Assembly: GCA_945860515.1 (NCBI GenBank)
Contig: CAMARI010000002.1
Span: 1-51,314 of the forward strand
Direction of reading: 5' to 3'
DNA length: 51,314 nt
From: Polaromonas sp. YR568
GTDB taxonomy: Bacteria > Pseudomonadota > Gammaproteobacteria > Burkholderiales > Burkholderiaceae_C
Under the pieces are notes generated by a model, which was given only the letters and a program-made list of their open reading frames with translations, was not told the DNA's origin and searched no databases. Below, piece after piece: positions 16,748 through 26,504 of the stretch; within the stretch, counting starts at the first letter, position 1, and every line of letters starts with the position of its first letter. Position numbers and translations under genes: made by a program.

Positions 16748-17592
16748 CAACGCTTGCCCTTTTGCGCTGCAGCAGGGTTGCCAAAGTCAGTGACTACATC
16801 TGGGCCGGGATAGTGAAACTTGACCGGGCCTTCGCTCAGCGCGTTGACAAACTGGTGCACCAGCGGGTCTTTCGAATGCCGTACCTCGTCAGGCGTGCCC
16901 TGAGCCGCAATGCCGCCATTAGCCAAGATGATCACCTTGTCGGCAATTTTGAAAGTTTCTTCCAGGTCATGCGACACGATGATGGACGTGATGCCCAGCG
17001 TGTCATTGAGCTGGCGAATCAGTTGTGCAGCGGTGCCGAGCGAGATCGGGTCCAGTCCGGCAAAGGGCTCGTCGTACATGATGAGTTCGGGGTCTAGCAC
17101 GATGGCCCGGGCCAGGGCGACGCGGCGTGCCATACCGCCAGAAATTTCACTTGGCATCAAGTCGCGCGCGCCGCGCAGGCCGACAGCGTTGAGCTTCATC
17201 AGCACGATGTCACGGATCAAATCAGCACTTAAATCGGTGTGCTCACGCAGAGCAAAGGCGACGTTGTCAAAAACGCTCAAGTCAGTGAACAGCGCACCAA
17301 ACTGAAACAGCATGCCCATGCGGCGCCGTGCGGCATATAAATCAGCCTGCGTCATGCTGCCAACGTTTTTACCGTCAACTAGAACCTGGCCACTGTTGGC
17401 TTTTTGTTGCCCGCCAATCAGCCGCAACACGGAGGTTTTGCCGCCGCCGGATGCGCCCATGAGCGCGGTTACTTTGCCGCGTGGCACTGAAAGCGTGACC
17501 TTAGTAAGAACGACGCGGTCACCGCTAGACCCCGGGTAAGAAAAGGTGACATCCTTGAATTCCACCAAGGCGGTAGGGTCTGGCTGCGACAT
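16747..17592 (-). CDS. mlaF: MlaF, ATPase of the phospholipid ABC transporter
   Basis: MlaF is the ATPase that drives MlaE. The 281-residue protein has Walker [13 protein letters not shown] (about 42-53), the signature ISGGMARR, Walker [13 protein letters not shown] and the switch His in IIVSHDLEE. It is the first gene of the mla operon, and a candidate promoter lies about 30-55 bases upstream of its ATG. Together with the genes downstream it defines a full MlaFEDACB set. Confidence 0.95.
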   Translation of the reverse strand: MSQPDPTALVEFKDVTFSYPGSSGDRVVLTKVTLSVPRGKVTALMGASGGGKTSVLRLIGGQQKANSGQVLVDGKNVGSMTQADLYAARRRMGMLFQFGALFTDLSVFDNVAFALREHTDLSADLIRDIVLMKLNAVGLRGARDLMPSEISGGMARRVALARAIVLDPELIMYDEPFAGLDPISLGTAAQLIRQLNDTLGITSIIVSHDLEETFKIADKVIILANGGIAAQGTPDEVRHSKDPLVHQFVNALSEGPVKFHYPGPDVVTDFGNPAAAQKGKR

Positions 17593-17620
17593 GAAAAATT
17601 ATGAACTGAAGGATGCGCTG

Positions 17621-17648
17621 ATCATAAAGGGATTACTTGATGCAACAA
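17621..17648 (-). promoter_or_regulatory. Candidate sigma-70 promoter for the mla operon
   Basis: On the minus strand, TTGTTG (17648-17643) and TATGAT (17626-17621) are spaced by 16 bases. The start of transcription would fall near 17613, about 20 bases before the mlaF ATG. The -10 is good and the -35 moderate. Further upstream (17724-17760), ACCTCC and GGAGGT arms can form competing hairpins with GGAG/CTCC and may end gltBD transcripts. That last point is a guess. Confidence 0.45.
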
Positions 17649-17779
17649 AATGTACCTTTGAATGCAAAAAGGCTCGACAACTGCGTTTTTGAGTCCTTTA
17701 TCTCGAAACCACCAGTCGTTTAGACCTCCTAACCCAATTATTACGGAGGTTGGAAGCTCCTCTTTTAATAGCGAAACAG

Positions 17780-19246
17780 TTATCGTGGCAAGTCACTGAA
17801 CCCCATCAAAAACTCATCCACAGACCGAGCCGCCTGGCGGCCTTCCCGGATGGCCCAAACAACGAGGCTTTGCCCACGGCGAATGTCGCCCGCAACAAAT
17901 ACCTTGGGCACATTGGTCGCATAACCGCCAATAAAAGCGTCGCTGGCCTTGGCGTTGCCGCGGTTGTCTTTGTCGATGCCAAACGATTCGAGGATAGACG
18001 CGACCGGGGACACAAAGCCCATGGCCAGCAGCACCAAGTCGGCCTTGAGGGTTTGCTCAGAGCCGGCGACTTCCACCATCTTGCCATTGACCCATTCAAC
18101 GCGCACCGTTTTCAAACCGGTCACTTTGCCTTTTTCACCCAACAGCTCTTTGGTGGAAATCGCAAATTCGCGCTCGCAGCCTTCCTGGTGGCTGGAACTG
18201 GTGCGCAGTTTGGCGGGCCAGTACGGCCAGGTCATGGGGCGGTTTTCTTCTTCCGGCGGCTGCGGCATCAGTTCAAACTGCGTGACGCTGACAGCGCCGT
18301 GGCGGTTGCTGGTGCCCACGCAGTCGCTGCCGGTATCGCCGCCGCCAATCACGATGACGTGTTTACCGTCAGCGCGCAGCTGGCCTTTGACTTTGTCACC
18401 CGCATTGACCTTGTTTTGCGACGGCAAAAACTCCATGGCGAAGTGCACGCCGTCCAGGTCACGCCCCGGAACAGGCAGGTCGCGTGACTGTTCAGCGCCG
18501 CCCGTGAGCATGACGGCGTCAAAGTCCCTTTGCAATTGCTCTGGGGTGATGGTGTCGACCGCCCAATTGGTCACTTTGCTGTCTTTGGGCAAATGGCCAA
18601 CCATCACGCCGCACTTGAAGGTCACGCCTTCAGCTGTCATTTGCTCGACCCGGCGGTCGATGTGGGTTTTTTCCATCTTGAAGTCTGGAATGCCGTAGCG
18701 CAGCAGGCCGCCGACGCGGTCATTCTTTTCAAACAGTGTCACGTCGTGACCGGCACGCGCCAGCTGCTGGGCGGCGGCCATACCTGCAGGGCCGCTGCCG
18801 ACGATGGCGACTTTTTTACCCGTTTTGTGTTTTGGCACTTGCGGTTTGACCCAGCCCTCAGACCAGGCCCGGTCGATGATGGCGTGCTCGATCGACTTGA
18901 TGCCGACTGCGTCGTCATTCACGTTCAATGTGCAGGCCGCTTCGCACGGTGCCGGGCAAATACGACCGGTGAACTCGGGAAAGTTGTTCGTACTGTGCAG
19001 CGTATCAATCGCGTTTTTCCAGTCAGCACGAAACACCATGTCGTTGAAGTCAGGAATGATGTTGTTGACTGGGCAGCCCGTGTTGCAAAAAGGTGTGCCG
19101 CAGTCCATGCAGCGTGCTGATTGCTTTTTGGCCTGCTCGTCATCCAGACCGATAACAAACTCTTTGTAGTTCTTCAGCCGCTCAGGCACAGGTTTGTAGC
19201 CTTCTTCCAAACGCTCAAATTCCATGAAACCGGTGATTTTTCCCAT
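17780..19246 (-). CDS. gltD: Glutamate synthase small subunit GltD
   Basis: GltD takes electrons from NADPH through FAD and iron-sulfur clusters to GltB for glutamate synthesis. The 488-residue protein has two cysteine clusters: C46, C49, C54 and C58 ([14 protein letters not shown]), and C97, C101 and C105 (CPAPCEAAC). A dinucleotide fold [11 protein letters not shown] starts at residue 150 for FAD, and a second fold [13 protein letters not shown] serves NADPH. The C-terminal [18 protein letters not shown] closes the FAD site. It follows gltB by 115 bases. Confidence 0.97.
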   Translation of the reverse strand: MGKITGFMEFERLEEGYKPVPERLKNYKEFVIGLDDEQAKKQSARCMDCGTPFCNTGCPVNNIIPDFNDMVFRADWKNAIDTLHSTNNFPEFTGRICPAPCEAACTLNVNDDAVGIKSIEHAIIDRAWSEGWVKPQVPKHKTGKKVAIVGSGPAGMAAAQQLARAGHDVTLFEKNDRVGGLLRYGIPDFKMEKTHIDRRVEQMTAEGVTFKCGVMVGHLPKDSKVTNWAVDTITPEQLQRDFDAVMLTGGAEQSRDLPVPGRDLDGVHFAMEFLPSQNKVNAGDKVKGQLRADGKHVIVIGGGDTGSDCVGTSNRHGAVSVTQFELMPQPPEEENRPMTWPYWPAKLRTSSSHQEGCEREFAISTKELLGEKGKVTGLKTVRVEWVNGKMVEVAGSEQTLKADLVLLAMGFVSPVASILESFGIDKDNRGNAKASDAFIGGYATNVPKVFVAGDIRRGQSLVVWAIREGRQAARSVDEFLMGFSDLPR

Positions 19247-19361
19247 GATGCTGTCCTGTGCGAATAATTTGCTTCAAAAGGCCCCTGGAGGCTGCTTTAG
19301 GTAACTTTCACTGCTGCAGCCCGGCGAACGCTTGGGCGAGCAGCTCCTAATTTAAGAGTGT

Positions 19362-22300
19362 TTATTTGGCGCCGACCGGCTCGCGGTTGGTCTCAACCTG
19401 CACACGCGTTGTCTCGGTGGATGCACTCAAGCGGCGGTCTTTTCGTTCGAGCAAGGCACGCTTGTACTCGTTCGGGAAGACTTTGACGAACTTCAAACGA
19501 GACTCAGCCCAGGTGTCAAGCAACTCGCGCGCGCGCTTGCTGCCGGTCCAGCGGTTGTGGTCTTGCAGCAGACGCTTGAGAAGTGCTTCGTCGCTCTCCT
19601 CGGCATGCCAGTCTGACGCGTCGTGGGTATGCTGCTCGGCCGTTGTGACGACCTTGTCAAGGCTGACCATGGAGGTATTGCAACGGCTGGCAAAGTGGCC
19701 GTCTTCGTCATACACATAGGCTACGCCGCCGCTCATGCCAGCTGCAAAATTGCGGCCGGTTTTACCCAGCACCAGCACTGTTCCGCCCGTCATGTACTCG
19801 CATCCGTGGTCGCCTGTGCCTTCCACAACAGCCGTCGCACCCGACAGTCGCACCGCAAAGCGCTCGCCTGCCACGCCGCTAAAAAACGCCTCACCTGTGG
19901 TGGCGCCGTAGAGCACAGTGTTGCCCACGATGGTGTTTTTGTGCGACTCGCCCCTGAAGTCGATGCTCGGGCGCACCACAATACGACCGCCGCTCAGGCC
20001 CTTGCCTGTGTAGTCGTTGGCGTCGCCAATCAGGTACATGGTGATGCCTTTGGCCAGGAACGCACCAAACGACTGGCCGCCGGTGCCTTCCAGCTGAATG
20101 CGCAGCGTATCGTCTGGCAGGCCTTGCGGGTGGTGACGTGTCAGCTCGCCCGACAGCATGGCGCCAACGGTGCGGTTGACGTTGCGTGCCACCTCAATGA
20201 ACTGGACTTTTTCGCCCTTTTCAATGGCCGCTTTTGACTTTTCAATCAGCCGCACGTCAAGGGCTTTCTCCAGCCCGTGCTCTTGGGTGGAACTGTGCAA
20301 ACGCGGCACGTCAGCCGGAACATTGGGCTGATAGAACAGGCGCGCAAAGTCAAGGCCGGTGGCCTTCCAGTGCTCAATGCCTTTTTGCGTGTCGAGCAAG
20401 TCAGCCCGGCCGATCAATTCGTCAAAGGTGCGTACGCCGAGTTGCGCCATCAACTGGCGCACTTCTTCGGCCACAAAGAAAAAATAATTGACGACATGCT
20501 CGGGCTTGCCACTGAATTTTTGGCGCAGTACCGGGTCTTGCGTGGCCACACCGACAGGGCAGGTGTTCAAGTGGCATTTGCGCATCATGATGCAGCCCTC
20601 AACCACCAGCGGGGCGGTGGCAAAACCGAACTCATCCGCACCTAGCAGCGCGCCTATGACCACGTCGCGGCCGGTTTTCATCTGGCCGTCGGCCTGCACG
20701 CGAATACGGCCACGCAAGCGGTTGAGCACCAAGGTTTGCTGGGTTTCGGCCAGGCCAATCTCCCACGGGCTGCCTGCATGCTTGATGCTTGACCAAGGCG
20801 AGGCGCCCGTGCCGCCGTCATGGCCTGCTATCACAATGTGGTCAGCCTTGGCTTTGGTCACGCCTGCTGCGATGGTGCCGACGCCGACTTCACTGACCAG
20901 CTTGACGCTGATGCTGGCGCGCGGGTTCACGTTTTTCAAATCATGAATCAGCTGCGCCAAATCTTCGATCGAATAAATGTCGTGGTGCGGTGGTGGAGAA
21001 ATCAAACCCACGCCCGGCACTGAATAACGCAGCGCGCCAATGTATTCACTGACCTTGCCGCCCGGCAACTGGCCGCCTTCACCCGGTTTGGCACCCTGCG
21101 CCATTTTGATCTGAATCTGGTCAGCAGACACCAGATATTCAGCCGTCACGCCAAAGCGGCCCGAGGCAACTTGCTTGATCTTTGAGCGCAGCGAGTCACC
21201 GTCTTGCAAAGGCAAATCAACTTCCACCTGTTTGGGACCAATCACGCTTTTGAGTGTTTCGCCTTTTTTGATCGGGATACCTTTGAGCTCTTGGCGGTAA
21301 CGGTTCGGGTCTTCACCGCCCTCGCCGGTGTTGCTTTTACCGCCAATGCGGTTCATGGCCACGGCCAGCGTGGCATGGGCTTCGGTGCTGATGGAGCCCA
21401 GCGACATGGCACCCGTGGCGAAGCGTTTGACGATTTCTTTGGCGGACTCGACCTCATCGATCGGGATGGCCTTGCTTGGGTCAATCTTGAACTCAAACAG
21501 GCCGCGCAGCGTCATGTGGCGACGGTTTTGGTCGTTGATGAGCTGGGCGTATTCTTTGTAGGTGTTGAAGTTGTTGGCGCGTGTGGCGTGCTGCAATTTT
21601 GCAATCGCATCGGGTGTCCACATGTGGTTTTCACCGCGCACGCGGAAGGCGTATTCGCCGCCTGCATCGAGCATGCTGCTCAGCACCGGGTCATCGCTGA
21701 AAGCAGCGCGGTGCATGCGCAGCGCTTCTTCGGCAATCTCAAACACGCCCATGCCTTCAACCTGGCTGGCGGTGCCGGTGAAGAACTTGGCAATCGTCTC
21801 GCGGCTCAAACCAATCGCTTCAAACAGCTGCGCACCGCAGTAACTCATGTAGGTTGACACGCCCATTTTGGACATGATTTTCGACAGGCCTTTACCAACC
21901 GCTTTGGTGTAGTTGTAGATGGCTTTTTCAGTCGATAAATCACCTGGCAATCCCTTGTGCATCTCGGCCAATGTCTCCAGCGCCAGGTAGGGGTGTACAG
22001 CCTCCGCGCCGTAACCTGCCAGCACCGCAAAGTGATGGACTTCACGGGCCGAGCCGGTTTCAACCACCAGGCCTGCGGTGGTGCGCAAACCAACACCCAC
22101 CAGATGTTGGTGAATCGCTGACAAAGCAAGCAAAGCCGGAATGGCCACCTGGGTTGCGCTCAAGGCGCGGTCGCTGATGATGAGAATATTTTTGCCAGAC
22201 TTGATGGCATCCACGGCCTCAGCGCAAAGGGAGGCGAGCTTAGCTTCCACCCCTTCATGGCCCCAGGCCAGTGGGTAAGTGATGTCGAGCGTGTAGCTTT

Positions 22301-24161
22301 TGAACTTGCCTTGCGTGTGCGCTTCAATGTCGCGCAGCTTTTGCATGTCATCCACGTTCAGCACCGGTTGGCTGACTTCCAGCCGCATCGGTGGGTTGAC
22401 CTGGTTGATGTCGAGCAGGTTTGGCTTGGGGCCCACAAAGGACACCAGCGACATCACAATCGCCTCGCGAATCGGGTCAATCGGTGGGTTGGTGACCTGT
22501 GCAAACAACTGCTTGAAGTAGTTGTACAGCGATTTGTTTTTGTTCGACAGCACCGCCAGTGGTGAGTCGTTGCCCATGGAGCCAGTGGCCTCTTCGCCAT
22601 TGGCGGCCATCGGAGACATCAGGAACTTGATATCTTCCTGGGTGTAGCCGAAGGCTTGCTGGCGGTCAAGCAGCGTTGGCACTCCTCCGAGGTTCCCCAC
22701 TTCGTGTGATTCGCCTCCCCCCTCGCTGGGGGCGGCGCCTTGCGCCCGGCCAAGCCGGTCCGCGGCCCCTGCTTGTAAAGACTTAATGTCATCGAGCTTG
22801 ATCCGCAAATTTTCAATCCACTGCTTGTACGGCTTGCTATGCGACAGCGTGGCTTTGATCTCTTCGTCGTCGACCATGCGGCCTTGTTCGAGGTCAATCA
22901 AGAACATCTTGCCGGGCTGCAAACGCCATTTGCGGACGATTTTGTGCTCTGGAATCGGCAGCACGCCAGACTCGGATGCCATGATGACCAAGTCATCATC
23001 TGTCACGCAGTAGCGCGATGGGCGCAAGCCGTTGCGGTCAAGTGTGGCGCCAATCTGGCGACCATCGGTGAAGACAATTGAGGCCGGACCATCCCACGGC
23101 TCCAGCATGGCGGCGTGGTATTCATAAAACGCTCTGCGGCGCTCGTCCATCGTGGTGTGCTGCTCCCACGGTTCGGGGATCATCATCATCACCGCCTGGC
23201 TGATCGGATAACCCGACATGGTGAGGAGCTCCAGGCAATTGTCGAAGGTGGCGGTGTCGGACTGGTCGGCAAAGCTGATCGGGTAAAGCTTTTGCAAGTC
23301 CGCACCCAGCACCGGAGACGACATCACGCCCTCACGCGCTTTCATCCAGTTGTAGTTGCCCTTGACGGTGTTGATCTCGCCGTTGTGCGCGACGTAGCGG
23401 TAGGGGTGGGCCAGTGGCCATTCGGGGAAGGTGTTGGTGCTGAAACGCTGGTGCACCAGACCAAGCGCAGAGACGCATCGCGTGTCTTGCAAATCAAGGT
23501 AGTAGGTACCGACCTGATCGGCCAGCAACAAACCTTTGTAGACCACCGTACGGCTGGACATGCTGGGGACGTAATATTCTTTGCTATGCGTCAGGTGCAG
23601 GTTTTGAATCGCGGCACTGGCGGTTTTGCGAATGACGTACAGCTTGCGCTCTAGCGCATCCTGCACGATGACGTCATTGCCACGGCCAATGAAAATCTGC
23701 CGCAAAATCGGTTCTTTTTCGCGCACAGTGGGGGACATCGGCATGTCACGGTTAACCGGCACATCGCGCCAGCCCAGCAGCACCTGGCCTTCAGCTCTTA
23801 CAGCACGCTCTAGCGCCTGCTCACAGGCCAGGCGGGACGCATGTTCTTTCGGTAAAAACACCATGCCCACGCCATATTCGCCGGGGGGCGGCAAATCGAC
23901 GCCATGCTTGGCCATTTCTTCGCGGTACAGGGCGTCCGGCAGCTGAATCAAAATGCCCGCACCGTCGCCCATCAGCTTGTCGGCACCCACGGCTCCCCGA
24001 TGGTCCAGGTTTTCAAGAATCTTCAAGCCTTGCTGGACGATGGCATGCGACTTGTGCCCCTTGATGTGCGCTACAAAACCAACGCCGCAAGCATCATGCT
24101 CTTGCGAAGGTGAATACAAACCGTGGTCTTGACTATGTTTAATCTCAGCAGCCGTGGTCAT
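19362..24161 (-). CDS. gltB: Glutamate synthase large subunit GltB, with an inserted repeat peptide
   Basis: GltB makes two glutamates from glutamine and 2-oxoglutarate. The 1599-residue protein has a short propeptide and the Ntn-amidohydrolase Cys25 (DACGVGF). The amidotransferase domain runs to about residue 440, then come the central domain and an FMN domain with the [3Fe-4S] cysteines in [15 protein letters not shown] (about 1187-1201). The beta-helix GXGXG domain is at the C-terminus. At about residues 458-493 it carries a Gly/Ala-rich segment ([14 protein letters not shown] and on) that is encoded by a GC-rich dispersed repeat; normal sequence resumes at [14 protein letters not shown]. 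The frame is kept open, and the site lies in the linker after the amidotransferase domain. An AGGAG ribosome site and a strong promoter precede it. Confidence 0.97.
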   Translation of the reverse strand: MTTAAEIKHSQDHGLYSPSQEHDACGVGFVAHIKGHKSHAIVQQGLKILENLDHRGAVGADKLMGDGAGILIQLPDALYREEMAKHGVDLPPPGEYGVGMVFLPKEHASRLACEQALERAVRAEGQVLLGWRDVPVNRDMPMSPTVREKEPILRQIFIGRGNDVIVQDALERKLYVIRKTASAAIQNLHLTHSKEYYVPSMSSRTVVYKGLLLADQVGTYYLDLQDTRCVSALGLVHQRFSTNTFPEWPLAHPYRYVAHNGEINTVKGNYNWMKAREGVMSSPVLGADLQKLYPISFADQSDTATFDNCLELLTMSGYPISQAVMMMIPEPWEQHTTMDERRRAFYEYHAAMLEPWDGPASIVFTDGRQIGATLDRNGLRPSRYCVTDDDLVIMASESGVLPIPEHKIVRKWRLQPGKMFLIDLEQGRMVDDEEIKATLSHSKPYKQWIENLRIKLDDIKSLQAGAADRLGRAQGAAPSEGGGESHEVGNLGGVPTLLDRQQAFGYTQEDIKFLMSPMAANGEEATGSMGNDSPLAVLSNKNKSLYNYFKQLFAQVTNPPIDPIREAIVMSLVSFVGPKPNLLDINQVNPPMRLEVSQPVLNVDDMQKLRDIEAHTQGKFKSYTLDITYPLAWGHEGVEAKLASLCAEAVDAIKSGKNILIISDRALSATQVAIPALLALSAIHQHLVGVGLRTTAGLVVETGSAREVHHFAVLAGYGAEAVHPYLALETLAEMHKGLPGDLSTEKAIYNYTKAVGKGLSKIMSKMGVSTYMSYCGAQLFEAIGLSRETIAKFFTGTASQVEGMGVFEIAEEALRMHRAAFSDDPVLSSMLDAGGEYAFRVRGENHMWTPDAIAKLQHATRANNFNTYKEYAQLINDQNRRHMTLRGLFEFKIDPSKAIPIDEVESAKEIVKRFATGAMSLGSISTEAHATLAVAMNRIGGKSNTGEGGEDPNRYRQELKGIPIKKGETLKSVIGPKQVEVDLPLQDGDSLRSKIKQVASGRFGVTAEYLVSADQIQIKMAQGAKPGEGGQLPGGKVSEYIGALRYSVPGVGLISPPPHHDIYSIEDLAQLIHDLKNVNPRASISVKLVSEVGVGTIAAGVTKAKADHIVIAGHDGGTGASPWSSIKHAGSPWEIGLAETQQTLVLNRLRGRIRVQADGQMKTGRDVVIGALLGADEFGFATAPLVVEGCIMMRKCHLNTCPVGVATQDPVLRQKFSGKPEHVVNYFFFVAEEVRQLMAQLGVRTFDELIGRADLLDTQKGIEHWKATGLDFARLFYQPNVPADVPRLHSSTQEHGLEKALDVRLIEKSKAAIEKGEKVQFIEVARNVNRTVGAMLSGELTRHHPQGLPDDTLRIQLEGTGGQSFGAFLAKGITMYLIGDANDYTGKGLSGGRIVVRPSIDFRGESHKNTIVGNTVLYGATTGEAFFSGVAGERFAVRLSGATAVVEGTGDHGCEYMTGGTVLVLGKTGRNFAAGMSGGVAYVYDEDGHFASRCNTSMVSLDKVVTTAEQHTHDASDWHAEESDEALLKRLLQDHNRWTGSKRARELLDTWAESRLKFVKVFPNEYKRALLERKDRRLSASTETTRVQVETNREPVGAK
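22679..22782 (-). repeat. GC-rich dispersed element, copy D (inside gltB, in frame)
   Basis: About 104 GC-rich bases within gltB share CCCACTTCGTGTG at one end and CGCGGCCCCTGCTTG at the other with the copy between hisA and hisF. The centre has CCCCCC-TCGC-TGGGGG and GGCGCCTTGCGCC hairpin-forming stretches. It is translated in a different frame from the copy in the hydrolase gene, so the peptide differs although the DNA is related. That favours a DNA repeat, not a protein domain. Confidence 0.75.
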
Positions 24162-24191
24162 GGCGCACTCCTAAATTTATCGGGGAATCGG

Positions 24192-24220
24192 ATCATAAGT
24201 TGCAGCAACAACAATGCCAA
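24192..24220 (-). promoter_or_regulatory. gltB: Strong sigma-70-type promoter for gltBD
   Basis: On the minus strand TTGGCA (24220-24215) is followed by exactly 17 bases and TATGAT (24197-24192). Transcription would begin near 24185, giving a leader of about 24 bases with an AGGAG ribosome site seven bases before the gltB ATG. The RAYT element begins only a few bases upstream of the -35, so any upstream activator sites have been displaced or replaced. Confidence 0.65.
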
Positions 24221-24225
24221 GCAAT

Positions 24226-25075
24226 TTAATTGGGGTCAGATTCCAATTAATCCCCGCCGTATTGATTCTAAAAATAATTGGGGACAGATTAATTTCAAGA
24301 AATTCTTAAATTAAATCAGGCGGTTACAAGATCAATCATCCTTGGAAACCTTGTTTTGTGGGCGACCCGCCTTGCTTTTATTGACCCGCCGAATAGTCCT
24401 TTTTTGCAAATCTGCAACAAAATCGTCTTCTCCCAACGCCCAGCCAGCCAAAGTTGACCGCGTCAAAGCGGCCTGCTGGTCGGCACTGATGCCCGCCCGC
24501 ACCAAATCGGCGTAAGCGGCTTCGCGCCCAAACGGCGTATTGGCCAGACCCCAGTAAAGAGAGTGCGGACTGATCAATTTGTCTTGACGCACGCCGACAT
24601 ACAAGCCGTGACTGGACCAGGGGTAATCGGCAGCCTCTGTGACTAGGCCCGCGCGCACCGGGTTCAAGTCAATATAGGCCATGCAGGCCAGCAGGTAGCG
24701 GTCCGTCTGGATCAACGTTGAACGGTAGCGTCCCTCCCAGAGCGTGCCAGTACGGCCCTGCAAATCATTGAAATAGCGTACATAGCTGCGGCCGACGGCC
24801 TGCATCATTTGCGGCAATCCGGTGTCCGTCTGGGGCGTTGCCAAGAGGTGAAAGTGGTTACTCATCAGCACGTAGGCGTGAACATCCACTTCGAATTTTT
24901 TGGCGTGGACGTCAATCAGGCCAAGCAATGCCTGATAGTCGGCAGTGGTCGTGAAGATCGCCTGACGGTTATTGCCCCGCTGGATGATGTGGTGCGGGTA
25001 GCCAGGAAGCGTCAAGCGCGGCAGTCGGGCCATGGGTTTGGGTTTGGGCTTTAATTGGAATCTGACCCCGATTAT
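24226..25075 (-). mobile_element. RAYT element with inverted flanking motifs
   Basis: The transposase gene lies between two inverted copies of one motif. The left copy, TTAATTGGGGTCAGATTCC plus AATTAA (24226-24250), can itself fold (TTAATTGG/CCAATTAA, 9-base loop). The right copy is TTAATTGGAATCTGACCCC (25051-25069), the exact reverse complement over 19 bases, continuing with GATTA. A second, partial left copy AATTGGGGACAGATTAATTT is at 24276-24295. This layout matches REP-associated tyrosine transposases and their REP-like ends. Confidence 0.8.
24332..25033 (-). CDS. REP-associated tyrosine transposase (Y1/HUH family)
   Basis: RAYTs are single-strand-specific Y1 transposases related to IS200/IS605 TnpA and thought to spread REP sequences. 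The 233-residue protein has the HUH pair H60-F-H62 in MSNHFHLLATP, the N-terminal GYPHHIIQRGNNRQAIF block typical of RAYTs, and candidate nucleophile tyrosines in GRSYVRYFND (84, 87). The WEGRYRSTLI, AYIDLNPVRAGL and YPWSS blocks follow. It looks intact. It sits alone between gltB and a binding-protein gene, between inverted flanking motifs. Confidence 0.92.
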   Translation of the reverse strand: MARLPRLTLPGYPHHIIQRGNNRQAIFTTTADYQALLGLIDVHAKKFEVDVHAYVLMSNHFHLLATPQTDTGLPQMMQAVGRSYVRYFNDLQGRTGTLWEGRYRSTLIQTDRYLLACMAYIDLNPVRAGLVTEAADYPWSSHGLYVGVRQDKLISPHSLYWGLANTPFGREAAYADLVRAGISADQQAALTRSTLAGWALGEDDFVADLQKRTIRRVNKSKAGRPQNKVSKDD

Positions 25076-25121
25076 GGTTTAAAACGTTTTTGCTGACCGT
25101 TTTTAACCAAGAAAATCCAAT

Positions 25122-25164
25122 TAGCCCAATGAATACCTAGGCTAGGAGCTATTTAATGAATAGC
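25122..25164 (-). repeat. AT-rich gene-end element, copy v
   Basis: The palindromic 17-base core GCTATTTAATGAATAGC (25148-25164) lies 12 bases downstream of the binding-protein stop codon. Read on the minus strand, it continues as CTCCTAGCC and then a CATTGGGCT block, matching the element at the lysA/msrQ junction. It may act as a transcript end or processing hairpin. Confidence 0.6.
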
Positions 25165-25175
25165 AAAAAAGAGTC

Positions 25176-26333
25176 TTAACGGAGCACTTTACCCTCTGGC
25201 GTGATGGTCACCAGGTCGACCGCGCCCACAGATTCGTACTTTTTGGCACGCAGGTTGACGCGAAAGCCTCTCATGTCGTAGTCAGTCATGGACTCAAACG
25301 CTTTTTGAAGACCGCCGCGGTCTGGCTTACCTTTGCCAGATTCAGCCTGTGCAGCACGTCGCACGCCTTCGGCAAAGGCGCGCGCGGCAACATAGCCCTC
25401 CACGCTTTCATAGCTCGGGGCCTGGTCGGTCTGGTTCAGCACGTCGAGGTACTCTTTGACCAGCGGCGTACCGATGCTGCGAGGCGACGGCATGACCTGG
25501 GAGATGACAATGCCGCCAATTTCTTTGCCCAGCGCGCTGAACAAGGGGTCAATTCCCACCACAGAGAAGGTTAAAAACTGGCCACCAAAACCGGCTTGAC
25601 GTGCTTTGCGAATGAAGGCAGCCGATGAGTTGAACAGGCTGACCTGAATGATGGCCTGGGGGTTGGCCTTCATCAATGCGGCCACGGCTGCATCGACCTT
25701 ATCGCTGTTGACAGACGACAGCGCGCTGGCCACCAGGGGCGGACGCTTCAGGTCAACCAGGGCTTGGGTGATGGCTGCCATTCCAGCCCGGCCCATGGCG
25801 TCTTCTTCGGCAAACACCGCAATTCGGTCCTGATTGATCGTGGCGCAGTGGCGAACGACTTTGTAGGCCTCATCAGACAGGGCGGGCCGCACGTGAAAAA
25901 CGTTGCTTGAGGCGGCGTCATGCAAGCTGTCTGAAGCAGCAAACGGCGCAAAAAAAGGAATGCCCGATGTTTTTGTCACGGCATAGGCGGCATCGCAACT
26001 GGCGGTACCTGCAAAGCCGAAAAGCGCATCAACGCCTTCGTTTATAAACAGTTTGGCGTTGGCAGCCGCCCTTGTGGCACTGTAGCCGTCATCCATGGTT
26101 TTGACTTCGATTTTGTAGCCCGCCGCGCCATTTTTCGCGTTGATGGCATCAAAGTACATCTTGGCACCATTGAAGTAAGCCAAGCCAATCTGGTCAGCGG
26201 CCCCTGTCAGCGGCACAGACTGCCCCAAAAGCAGCTTGCGCCCTCCTTTTGCTTGGGCAAAAAGCGCCGAGCTTGCCACCAAGGCGGCGCCTGACAAACC
26301 AGTGTGAATGAATCTGCGTCGATTGAATTGCAT
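25176..26333 (-). CDS. ABC transporter substrate-binding protein, branched-chain amino acid type
   Basis: The 385-residue protein is a type I periplasmic binding protein of the LivK/Peripla_BP_6 family. It begins with a probable Tat signal, NRRRFIHTG (4-12), followed by a hydrophobic stretch and an Ala-rich cleavage region ending near FAQA. LLGQSVPLTGAADQIG opens the mature domain. No permease or ATPase genes flank it, so it is an orphan binding protein or serves a transporter encoded elsewhere. The ligand cannot be read from the sequence. The 171 bases upstream hold no clear promoter. Confidence 0.88.
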   Translation of the reverse strand: MQFNRRRFIHTGLSGAALVASSALFAQAKGGRKLLLGQSVPLTGAADQIGLAYFNGAKMYFDAINAKNGAAGYKIEVKTMDDGYSATRAAANAKLFINEGVDALFGFAGTASCDAAYAVTKTSGIPFFAPFAASDSLHDAASSNVFHVRPALSDEAYKVVRHCATINQDRIAVFAEEDAMGRAGMAAITQALVDLKRPPLVASALSSVNSDKVDAAVAALMKANPQAIIQVSLFNSSAAFIRKARQAGFGGQFLTFSVVGIDPLFSALGKEIGGIVISQVMPSPRSIGTPLVKEYLDVLNQTDQAPSYESVEGYVAARAFAEGVRRAAQAESGKGKPDRGGLQKAFESMTDYDMRGFRVNLRAKKYESVGAVDLVTITPEGKVLR

Positions 26334-26504
26334 GACGTAGCCTTTGATTTACCGACAACCCAAAACAAATAGGCGCTCATTTTTAGTGCTGGTCGCCCTA
26401 CTTTCAGACATTTGGTGAACTTGTCGCAAAATGTTGATGAAGCACAAGGGTAAGCCTTCGAGTTTGGAAAAGCAAGATGGCATGGCTCCCAAGATCTTAA
26501 AAAG

